Made by a program: the position numbers and the translations under genes
In this document: piece by piece, positions 1 to 6,566 of the stretch
Layout of the letters: each line of letters opens with the position of its first letter
Numbering within the stretch: position 1 is the stretch's first letter
The notes under the pieces: model-generated
What the model was told of the DNA's origin: nothing
What the model saw: the letters and a program-made list of their open reading frames with translations, nothing else
The model's database searches: none
DNA from: Alphaproteobacteria bacterium
Lineage (GTDB): Bacteria; Pseudomonadota; Alphaproteobacteria; UBA8366
Direction: 5' to 3'
DNA: 64,000 nucleotides
Assembly (NCBI GenBank): GCA_009377445.1
Contig: WHUA01000019.1
Location: forward strand, 1-64,000

Positions 1-91
1 AGCCGTACTCGCCCGCATGCTCCACCACCATCCGCACGGCCCGCGCGCGCACTTCCGGTGAATAATGTCCCCGTGCTCCCTGACTTCCCAT
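1..91 (-). CDS. IS3-family transposase OrfA, N-terminal fragment (runs off the window edge)
   Basis: Read on the minus strand from an ATG at 91, the first 30 residues include HYSPEVRARAVRMV followed by EHAGEYG. This is the typical start of the small OrfA protein of IS3-type elements, whose N-terminal helix-turn-helix binds the transposon ends. A purine-rich GAGAGGA lies upstream. The gene leaves the window at base 1, so completeness and the OrfB partner cannot be judged. It marks mobile DNA at the left edge of the accessory region. The family call rests on this short stretch only. Confidence 0.65.
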   Translation of the reverse strand, partial: MGSQGARGHYSPEVRARAVRMVVEHAGEYG

Positions 92-541
92 CGCTCCATC
101 CTCTCAAGAGTTGGAGACTCCGGCAAACCCGGCGCGGTTCAACCCGCGGCCCAAGCTCGCTGAGCAGCTCGCCCGCAAACACGTCGATTTCGCGCTCAGA
201 ATACGTGTCTACAGCGACGTCCATAGCACCCTCCTCCGGCTCCGCGCAGCAACGCAGCCAGCGGTCATCGGTTCCAGAGAAGGCTTCGCGCTGGTTAGCG
301 CGCTGTCCCTCGCCTGCGCGAGAGTAAATGAGTCCGAAGTGCGGTTCGTGATCCCGATAGGAAAAAATGCGGCACAAACTTGCACCACAGATGTTCAACA
401 CATGGACGTCGTGGTCACTTGATCTGCGAGCCCCTTCTAACTTGGACCGCCACGATCGCGATGGCCTCTGCGCTCATGACAAATGTCGACGAGAGCACAA
501 TGAATTACCGCGGTCACGCTGCCGCTTTATGGGAGGAACAC
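92..541. other. Intergenic, no supported gene
   Basis: This 450-bp stretch lies between the IS fragment and the first membrane-protein gene. Short open frames exist on both strands. One on the minus strand starts near 224 and begins MDVAVDTYSEREIDVFAGEL, but it has no recognised family and runs into the IS fragment. It may contain the right end of the IS element and the promoter of the 542 gene. No terminal repeat could be fixed by eye. Confidence 0.4.
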
Positions 542-1459
542 ATGGTAAATCAACAGAGCAGAGCTGCCGCGCGGGCCCCGGCCGGCACGGGAGACTCAAC
601 AGTGGATACGTTAGACGACACCCACACCGTGATTCTGAACAAGGTCTCCTGGAGCGGAGTCCTGGCGGGCGCTTCAATTGCTTTGGTCAGCCAGTTGATC
701 TTAAACATGCTCGGGGTAGGCATCGGCGCCGCATCCATCGATCCGGCGGCTGGAGACAATCCCGCCGCGAGCACATTCTCTATCACGGCCGCTATTTGGT
801 GGACGATAGCGGGCATCGTAGCCGCGTTTCTCGGAGGGTATGCCGCTGGCCGGCTTAGTGGCCAGCCCAACCCTGCTACCTCTGGCTGGAACGGCCTTAT
901 CTCTTGGGCTGTAAGCACCCTCATCGTTCTGTATCTGCTTGCAAGTGCCGTCGGAGGCATCCTTGGGGGCACTTTGAGCGCCTTAGGAAACACGGGAAAA
1001 TCCGCGATCGAAGCAGCCGGTCCCATGCTCGGTGCCGCACCCTTCAGCGCGATCGAGCAGCAAGTTCGCGATAAAATGGGGAACCAGGGAGCACAAGCAA
1101 TACGCGATGCCGCTGTCGCGGCCGTGCGCTCAGCTGTTACTGGAGATCAGTCCCAGGCACAGCAGGCGCGCGAGCGCGCTGCCCAGGCGCTGGCAAACGC
1201 CCAGAACATCAGTGTCGATGACGCTCGCCGTCAAGTAACGGAATACGAGACCCGGTACCGGGAGGCGGCCGAGCAGGCGAAACAACGGGCGACGGAAGCC
1301 GCGGACGCAGCCAGCAGAGCGGCCTCCATGGGCGGACTTTTTGGCGCGATTGCACTCCTGTTAGGAGCCATTGCGGCGTGGTTCGGAGGGCGTGCTGGAT
1401 CCGTCAACCGGTTCATCACTGGAGAAAGAGCCGCGCTGCGGCAGCAGCCGGCCAGTTGA
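542..1459 (+). CDS. Glycine-zipper-rich membrane protein (PhnA-like / stress-cluster family)
   Basis: The protein is about 305 residues if started at 542, where GGGAGG lies about 6 bases upstream; longer in-frame starts lack such a site. Residues about 30-130 carry three hydrophobic segments rich in Gly and Ala (for example WSGVLAGASIALVSQLILNM and IWWTIAGIVAAFLGGYAAG). A charged, Ala/Gln-rich helical stretch follows at about 200-265, then a final membrane segment and a basic tail. Proteins of this look are often labelled PhnA-like in rhizobia, but that name says nothing reliable about function. It is followed closely by the ferritin-like gene, which suggests one stress-related transcription unit. 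The biochemical role is unknown. Confidence 0.6.
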   Translation: MVNQQSRAAARAPAGTGDSTVDTLDDTHTVILNKVSWSGVLAGASIALVSQLILNMLGVGIGAASIDPAAGDNPAASTFSITAAIWWTIAGIVAAFLGGYAAGRLSGQPNPATSGWNGLISWAVSTLIVLYLLASAVGGILGGTLSALGNTGKSAIEAAGPMLGAAPFSAIEQQVRDKMGNQGAQAIRDAAVAAVRSAVTGDQSQAQQARERAAQALANAQNISVDDARRQVTEYETRYREAAEQAKQRATEAADAASRAASMGGLFGAIALLLGAIAAWFGGRAGSVNRFITGERAALRQQPAS

Positions 1460-1517
1460 CCGGACAACGCTCCGCCGAAATGCGAGCGACATAGCAATTT
1501 TCGCACAGGAGACGACG

Positions 1518-2774
1518 ATGGCTTTCAATCCGCTTAGTGAGCGCGGCATTCCGATCGAAAAGCAGTTTCGTAATTGGTCTGAGCTCAACGTCCAGCCTTA
1601 CGACAAAGAAAACGTCCACCCCTTCAGCCGATGCCGTGGAATCGTCATGAACGGCATAGAGGTGGAATCGATCATGTTTTCCCATCAGATGGCGCGAAAC
1701 ACGGCTGATCCCAAAGTGAAGCAAACTCTGGCTCTTGTTCGACGGACTGAAGCGCAACAGCAGAAGGCCATCAACTGGCTCATTCCCGGCGATGAATCCA
1801 CGCTGGAGGTGACCATCGGATATGAGCAGGTGGCGGTGGATCTGACGGCGTGGATCGCGCAGAACGAACCGGATGCCTACCTGAAGCAGGTGTACGAGTT
1901 CGGGCTGTTGGAAGACTTCGACCACCTCTACCGGTATGCGAATCTCCTGGAAATGCTGGAGGGAAAAAAGGCTGAGGAGATCGTCGGAGATCTCACCGAG
2001 ATCATGCCAGGCCGACCGACCATATTCGAGCATCGCGACCCACGCGATGAAATTCGCCGGCCGATGACAAGCCTGGCAGCCGATCCGCAATCGATCCTAA
2101 ACGCTCTCACGGTCATGTCGGCCGAACAGCAGACGATGAATTTCTACATGACGATCGGGAACCGGCCGCAGGAGAAGCTTGCGCGCGGCCTGTATCTGGA
2201 GATTGCCGAGATCGAGGAGCAGCATGTCAGTCACTACGAATCGATCCTTGACCCGACGGCCACCTGGCTCACCAACCTGGTCTTCCACGAATATAATGAG
2301 TGCTGGCTCTACTATTCTTTCATGCAACAGGAGCCTGACCGCCGTGTGAAGGCTTTGTATGAGCTGCATCTGAACATGGAAATCGAGCACCTGCGGCTTG
2401 CCTGCGAAATGATGCGCAAGATCGAGGGCAGAGATCCCGCGGAGCTTCTGCCCGCCTCTATCGAACAACCACTCATATTCCAAGATAACAAGGCCTACGT
2501 CCGCGAAGTGCTCGCGAGCCAGGTCGATCTGACGGCGAAGGGCACGGAGTTCGTTCCGATCGGAGACCTCCGCTCCGATCATCGTTACTTCTCCTACCAG
2601 GCGATCGTGAACGAAGGGGGCGTCCCAAGCGAAGAGGTCATTGAGAAGGCCCGAGGTCAGCTCGGCGAGGATTATCGGCTGGAAACGGAGGGGCCACATC
2701 CTGTACCAGGGCTCGTCCGCGAAACCGAGCGTGGCGAGGCGTCGACGGATTATGCGACGAAGGTCGCCGCCTGA
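1518..2774 (+). CDS. Ferritin-like domain protein, uncharacterised
   Basis: The chosen start at 1518 has AGGAGACGACG just upstream and gives 418 residues; the open frame extends further upstream without a better start. The central helical part contains paired Glu/His motifs expected of a four-helix diiron fold, notably EIAEIEEQHVSHYESIL and LNMEIEHLRLACEMMRKIEG, with an earlier helix around MNGIEVESIMFSHQMARN. I infer a ferritin-like iron-binding or oxidase role in the cytoplasm; no signal peptide is visible. It is larger than bacterioferritin (about 160 residues). The next gene encodes a hemerythrin-type protein, another non-heme diiron fold, so the pair may handle iron, oxygen or peroxide stress. 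Confidence 0.6.
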   Translation: MAFNPLSERGIPIEKQFRNWSELNVQPYDKENVHPFSRCRGIVMNGIEVESIMFSHQMARNTADPKVKQTLALVRRTEAQQQKAINWLIPGDESTLEVTIGYEQVAVDLTAWIAQNEPDAYLKQVYEFGLLEDFDHLYRYANLLEMLEGKKAEEIVGDLTEIMPGRPTIFEHRDPRDEIRRPMTSLAADPQSILNALTVMSAEQQTMNFYMTIGNRPQEKLARGLYLEIAEIEEQHVSHYESILDPTATWLTNLVFHEYNECWLYYSFMQQEPDRRVKALYELHLNMEIEHLRLACEMMRKIEGRDPAELLPASIEQPLIFQDNKAYVREVLASQVDLTAKGTEFVPIGDLRSDHRYFSYQAIVNEGGVPSEEVIEKARGQLGEDYRLETEGPHPVPGLVRETERGEASTDYATKVAA

Positions 2775-2817
2775 ATCGGGTGCGCGCGGTATGTATACAA
2801 AATAGAAGGAGACGAGA

Positions 2818-3498
2818 ATGGCGGCATCCAGGTCAAACACGGGAACTAGGAAGGCCAAGCCATCGAGATCGAGGGCGGCGAAGACGGCAAAGTCCACAAC
2901 CAAGTCTTCGAAACCGAAAGCCAGCCCGCGCGCCTCGCGCAAGCAATCGACCCCGACGAGGCGCAAAACCAGATCGCAACCGCGTCCCCGTGTTTCCACG
3001 GCTGTGGGCCGACTGGCGAAAAAGGCCGGCGAGGTGGCCATCGAGCAGATCGTTCCAGGTGATGCAATGGATCTTCTAGAGCAGGATCACCGCGAAGCAG
3101 AAGCGTTCTTCGAACAGTTTGAGAGACTGGAATCGAACGGCGAAAAAGCAAAATTGGCGGCCAGGATCTGCCTCGCGCTTACGGTGCACACTCAGATCGA
3201 GGAGGAGTTCGTCTATCCGATGGCCCGGAAACTACTGGAGCAGGCAGAGTTGGTAGACGAAGCTGAGGTGGAGCATGCGGCGGCCAAGCAGCTGATCGCC
3301 GAAATCGAGAGCATGTCGCCGCGGGACAAGCTGTTTGATGCAAAGGTCAAGGTTCTCGGCGAGTATGTGAAGCACCACGTTCGTGAGGAGGAGAACGAGC
3401 TTTTCCCGAAGATGCGGGAGAGGGACCTAGCGTTCTACAAGCTCGGGCAAAGGCTTGCTGCTCGCAAGACGGCGCTGCTGATCGAGCGGAGGAGCTAA
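2818..3498 (+). CDS. Hemerythrin (HHE) domain protein with long basic N-terminal tail
   Basis: The gene encodes 226 residues from an ATG preceded by AGAAGGAGA. Residues 1-65 are a Lys/Arg/Ser/Ala/Thr-rich tail like histone H1 or a DNA-associated linker, with no hydrophobic segment. Residues about 80-215 form a hemerythrin domain. Its metal ligands can be followed in LLEQDHREAEAFFEQFE, TVHTQIEEEFVYPMAR, VEHAAAKQLIAEIE and VKHHVREEENELFPKM. Such domains bind a diiron centre and O2, NO or iron. The basic tail could place it on the nucleoid, which is inference. It is about 40 bp downstream of the ferritin-like gene, probably in the same operon. Confidence 0.8.
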   Translation: MAASRSNTGTRKAKPSRSRAAKTAKSTTKSSKPKASPRASRKQSTPTRRKTRSQPRPRVSTAVGRLAKKAGEVAIEQIVPGDAMDLLEQDHREAEAFFEQFERLESNGEKAKLAARICLALTVHTQIEEEFVYPMARKLLEQAELVDEAEVEHAAAKQLIAEIESMSPRDKLFDAKVKVLGEYVKHHVREEENELFPKMRERDLAFYKLGQRLAARKTALLIERRS

Positions 3499-3794
3499 TC
3501 AAGCTGCCGCAACTTACACGTAGCGCAGTCCCCGCATGTTCATGGTGCCCAACAACGCCGGGTAGGTTGAACTTTTGGCCGCCGGCGCGGCGTCTCTCGT
3601 CGGTGCTCGTTATGGATATCCAGGCGATGAGCGAGGCGCAGGTCGCACGTCTTGGATAACCATGGCGAAAGCCCATTTCCGAAATCAAAAGAAGCCAGTT
3701 GGTTTGCGGATACGACTTTTGACAGGGACTTCACGGCCTTTCGTCATGTCCAGGGTCAGTCGGTTTCGGGTGCAATTTTTTCTTGGCCGACTCT
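3499..3794. other. Intergenic, no supported gene
   Basis: About 300 bp between the hemerythrin gene and the hsp20 promoter. Open frames here are short, in competing frames and without ribosome-binding sites or family resemblance. No hairpin terminator stood out. Confidence 0.4.
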
Positions 3795-3823
3795 CTTGAA
3801 GCGATCCTCACCATTCATATATC
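3795..3823 (+). promoter_or_regulatory. Candidate heat-shock (RpoH/sigma-32) promoter of hsp20
   Basis: CTTGAA at 3795-3800 is followed, with the 17-base gap from CTTG typical of alphaproteobacterial RpoH promoters, by CATATATC at 3816-3823. Transcription would begin near 3830. That would leave a leader of about 90 nt in front of the hsp20 start. The match to the RpoH consensus is good at the -35 and partial at the -10. Confidence 0.45.
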
Positions 3824-3837
3824 GACGGACGGAATTT

Positions 3838-3911
3838 GGCACTCGCCCTCAGGAAGTGCCACTTCAAGGCTCAGAAGGACCTCTTGTGGACTGCATATTG
3901 CTTCAAGGAGG
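3838..3911 (+). promoter_or_regulatory. ROSE-like RNA thermometer candidate in the hsp20 leader
   Basis: Two hairpins fit the leader. The first pairs GGCACT (3838-3843) with AGTGCC (3855-3860). The second pairs CCTCTTG (3880-3886) with CAAGGAGG (3904-3911), which buries the Shine-Dalgarno AAGGAGG and leaves a single bulged G. A bulged G opposite a pyrimidine-rich anti-SD is the hallmark of ROSE elements in front of rhizobial small heat-shock genes. The SD ends 10 bases before the ATG. Melting at high temperature would release the SD. Folding was done by eye only. Confidence 0.5.
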
Positions 3912-3921
3912 ATGTGTAGCC

Positions 3922-4410
3922 ATGACACGCTATGATTTCACACCGATTTTCCGCTCTACCATCGGCTTTGATAGGATGGCACGGATCCTGGACGCGGCAG
4001 ACGGGTGGGATACCACGGTAGCAACGACCCCGCCCTACAACATCGAAAAAACCGACGAGAACCGCTACCGCATTACGCTCGCTGTGCCTGGGCTTGAAGA
4101 AGACGAACTTCGGGTCGAACTTCGTGAAAACACGCTGGTGATTTCTGCCACCCCGGAGGAAGAGCCGAGCACGCCCCGCGAGTACCTGTATCTTGGAATA
4201 GATCAGAGCGCGTTCGAGCGTTCATTCCAACTTGCCGACCATATGATGGTAATGGGCGCCACCCTAGACCACGGTTTGCTGCGGATTGAACTCCAGTGCG
4301 AGCTTCCGGAGGAGATGCGGCCGCGCAAGATCGAGATTTCCGCAGGCGCGCCGACGTCAATCGTCGGGAGGGCGAAGAAGCTCGTTGGCAGCGCGAGAAC
4401 GGCCACCTGA
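3922..4410 (+). CDS. Small heat-shock protein, Hsp20/IbpA family
   Basis: The start at 3922 is fixed by AAGGAGG 10 bases upstream and gives 162 residues, normal for the family; the open frame continues upstream without coding character. Residues about 38-130 form the alpha-crystallin domain: YNIEKTDENRYRITLAVPG, then VELRENTLVISA, and FERSFQLADHMMVMGATLDH with the terminal beta-strand GLLRIEL. These ATP-independent chaperones hold unfolded proteins in the cytoplasm. The N-terminus TRYDFTPIFRSTIGFDRM is the IbpA type. A heat-shock promoter and SD-masking leader precede it. It sits within a group of stress genes. Confidence 0.92.
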   Translation: MTRYDFTPIFRSTIGFDRMARILDAADGWDTTVATTPPYNIEKTDENRYRITLAVPGLEEDELRVELRENTLVISATPEEEPSTPREYLYLGIDQSAFERSFQLADHMMVMGATLDHGLLRIELQCELPEEMRPRKIEISAGAPTSIVGRAKKLVGSARTAT

Positions 4411-4536
4411 AGCCTGAATGCAAAGCTGTCGACCCGTTCTGACAGCGCTCTTCCGTATCGCCGGAGTCAGCGCCTGTGCCCGTCCAAGGGCGCGCGCTGG
4501 CGCCGGCAAGGTCAGTATCGATAAGCGAGGACTGAG

Positions 4537-4890
4537 ATGAAGAAAGGAGCCTTAGACCAATCTTTCGTTACGAACGGCCGTATTCAAATGGCCACGAATC
4601 ATGCAAGCGATCTCGCGCGGGATAACCCCGGCTATTCCGGCCCGGAATGCGCCGAAAAGGCGGTTCGCACAGTTTTCGGCCGATGGTTATTGGATCACAC
4701 CGCAGCGGTGAGGCCGGAGTATCTTCCCTTGTATTTTCAATTGGCCGCTGCGGTTGGAACCCGGCTTGGCCTCCATCGCCGCCTCCATCATCGGCCACGA
4801 CCCGTTCCACCGGCCCTGCGCGCTGCGTTGCTATGTCTGAGGGCAATCGACGCCGGCGAGTTTGTTGGCACGACGGCCATGGCCATCTGA
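4537..4890 (+). CDS. Hypothetical protein
   Basis: The frame encodes 117 residues starting MKKGALDQSF, with GAGG about 8 bases before the ATG. The middle (VFGRWLLDHTAAVRPEYLPLYFQLAAAVGTRLG) looks like a real helical protein. The last 35 residues are rich in Arg and Pro, as if the true frame were lost, so a frameshift or a truncated gene is possible. I recognise no family. It lies between hsp20 and the omega-like gene. Confidence 0.3.
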   Translation: MKKGALDQSFVTNGRIQMATNHASDLARDNPGYSGPECAEKAVRTVFGRWLLDHTAAVRPEYLPLYFQLAAAVGTRLGLHRRLHHRPRPVPPALRAALLCLRAIDAGEFVGTTAMAI

Positions 4891-4998
4891 CCTTACTTGA
4901 ACACCCCACCCACGTGGGCACTATGAAACCTCTCCACGGGAGGCCGGGGAGGACCAACGCGAATGTGGAGGCAGAGTAAGAGAACCCAGGAGAAAGCC

Positions 4999-5394
4999 GT
5001 GGCCAGGATCACCGTTGAAGATTGCTTGGCAAACATACCGAACCGGTTTGAGCTTGTCCTGCTAGGGGCCCACCGGGCTCGAGAGCTCTGCACGGCCGCC
5101 GAGGCTACCGTGCCGCTTGACCGCGACAAGCCGACCGTCTTGGCCCTCAAGGAGCTCGCTTCGGGATCGATTTCCCAAGAGCGGCTGCGCGAATCTTTAG
5201 TTGCTCGGATACAGCGGCCTCTGGCCGACGAACCGGACGAGATACTGGACGATGACGCTTTCAATATCGACAGAATGGCAGAGGGGTTCGCCGACACCTT
5301 CCGCATGGCCGGCGACGCCGGGAGCCCCTCCTGCGGGTCATGGGCTGATGATGAGTCCGCTGATCATGTGACGGAACCGCCGCAAGTGGTTTAG
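4999..5394 (+). CDS. RNA polymerase omega subunit-like protein (second RpoZ)
   Basis: A GTG at 4999 with CAGGAG 7 bases upstream gives 131 residues starting ARITVEDCLANI. The segment PNRFELVLLGAHRAREL is the signature of omega, in which NRF-x-LV-x-AA-HRAR contacts the beta-prime C-terminus. LALKELASGSISQERLRES continues the family pattern. From about residue 80 there is an acidic tail followed by an unrelated 45-residue extension, longer than usual. The housekeeping rpoZ normally lies beside spoT/relA or gmk, which are not here, so I infer an extra copy carried by the stress island. It could alter the polymerase under stress or be a spare; nothing in the sequence decides this. Confidence 0.75.
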   Translation: MARITVEDCLANIPNRFELVLLGAHRARELCTAAEATVPLDRDKPTVLALKELASGSISQERLRESLVARIQRPLADEPDEILDDDAFNIDRMAEGFADTFRMAGDAGSPSCGSWADDESADHVTEPPQVV

Positions 5395-5412
5395 TCGAGG
5401 AAGTAAGAAAAT

Positions 5413-6459
5413 ATGAAAATCGCCCAAGTCCCGCCATTGATCGAGAGCGTGCCGCCGAAACTCTACGGGGGAACCGAACGGATCGTCTCCTATCTGACCG
5501 AAGAGCTCGTGCGCCAGGGACATGACGTGGTGCTGTTCGCAAGCGGCGACTCCGAGACCGCGGGCGAGTTGGTGAAGTGCAGCCCTCAGGCGCTGAGGCT
5601 CGCCCAAGTGGGCGACACGTTGCCCTATCACGTACTGCAGCTCGAACAGGTACGGCGGCGCGCAGACGAGTTCGACATCCTGCATTTCCATTCCGACTAT
5701 CTGCATCTCCCGCTTGCCCGGAGCATCGTTCGCCCAAGCGTTACCACTATGCACGGCCGTCTTGATTTGCCAGCATATCCGTCGTTGTTCGTGGAATTCA
5801 TCGACATGCCTTTGGTGTCGATCTCGGACGCACAGCGGTCGCCCTTGCAAGCTGAATGGGCAGCTACGATCCACCACGGTCTTCCGCCCGATTTGTATGC
5901 GTTCTCACCACGCGGTTTCGGCGGATACTTGGCGTTCCTGGGCCGCATATGCCCGGAGAAGCGTCCGGACCGAGCCATCGAGATTGCCAAGCGGGCGAAC
6001 CTTGAGCTTAAGATCGCCGCCAAGATTGACAAAGTCGACCAAGCTTATTTTGATCAGGTGATTCGCCCGATGCTCAACGACCCGCGCATCGAATTCGTCG
6101 GCGAGATCGGGGAGGCACAAAAGCAGGATTTTCTCGCAGGGGCGAGGGCCATGCTTTTCCCCGTCGATTGGCCCGAACCATTCGGCCTCGTGCTCATCGA
6201 GGCAATGGCATGCGGCACGCCCGTTGTTGCATGGCGGCAAGGATCCGTGCCGGAAGTTATTGAGCACGGCATCAGCGGCTTTATTGTGGAGAGCATTGAC
6301 GAGGCGGTTGCCGCCATAGAACAGGTTGGCTCATTGGACCGGAAGGCTGTGCGTCGCAAGTTCGAGGCGCGGTTCACCGTCGAGCGCATGGCCCATGATT
6401 ATCTAAGGGTCTACGAGTCGCTGATTGAGCGAGAACAGTTCGCAATGAATGCCGCTTGA
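5413..6459 (+). CDS. Glycosyltransferase family 4 protein
   Basis: The protein has 348 residues and a GT-B fold. The N-terminal acceptor half begins MKIAQVPPLIESVPPKLYGG and continues with TERIVSYLTEELVRQGHDV. The C-terminal donor half carries the E-x7-E type motif PEPFGLVLIEAMACGTPVVA near residue 255, which holds the nucleotide sugar. It is a retaining, cytoplasmic enzyme. It starts 18 bp after the omega-like gene and is directly followed by an amylo-alpha-1,6-glucosidase gene, so a role in making or remodelling glycogen-like glucan, or a glucosylated osmolyte, is plausible. The donor and acceptor cannot be read from sequence. Confidence 0.85.
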   Translation: MKIAQVPPLIESVPPKLYGGTERIVSYLTEELVRQGHDVVLFASGDSETAGELVKCSPQALRLAQVGDTLPYHVLQLEQVRRRADEFDILHFHSDYLHLPLARSIVRPSVTTMHGRLDLPAYPSLFVEFIDMPLVSISDAQRSPLQAEWAATIHHGLPPDLYAFSPRGFGGYLAFLGRICPEKRPDRAIEIAKRANLELKIAAKIDKVDQAYFDQVIRPMLNDPRIEFVGEIGEAQKQDFLAGARAMLFPVDWPEPFGLVLIEAMACGTPVVAWRQGSVPEVIEHGISGFIVESIDEAVAAIEQVGSLDRKAVRRKFEARFTVERMAHDYLRVYESLIEREQFAMNAA

Positions 6460-6566
6460 GATCGCCGGGCTGCCACTTTCCTGTCGCAAGATGTTTGACA
6501 GCCAACGAGGGTGCGGCAGAGCTTCCGACTCAGCTCTTCCGCCAGAGAAAAAGGAAGCACCGGGCT

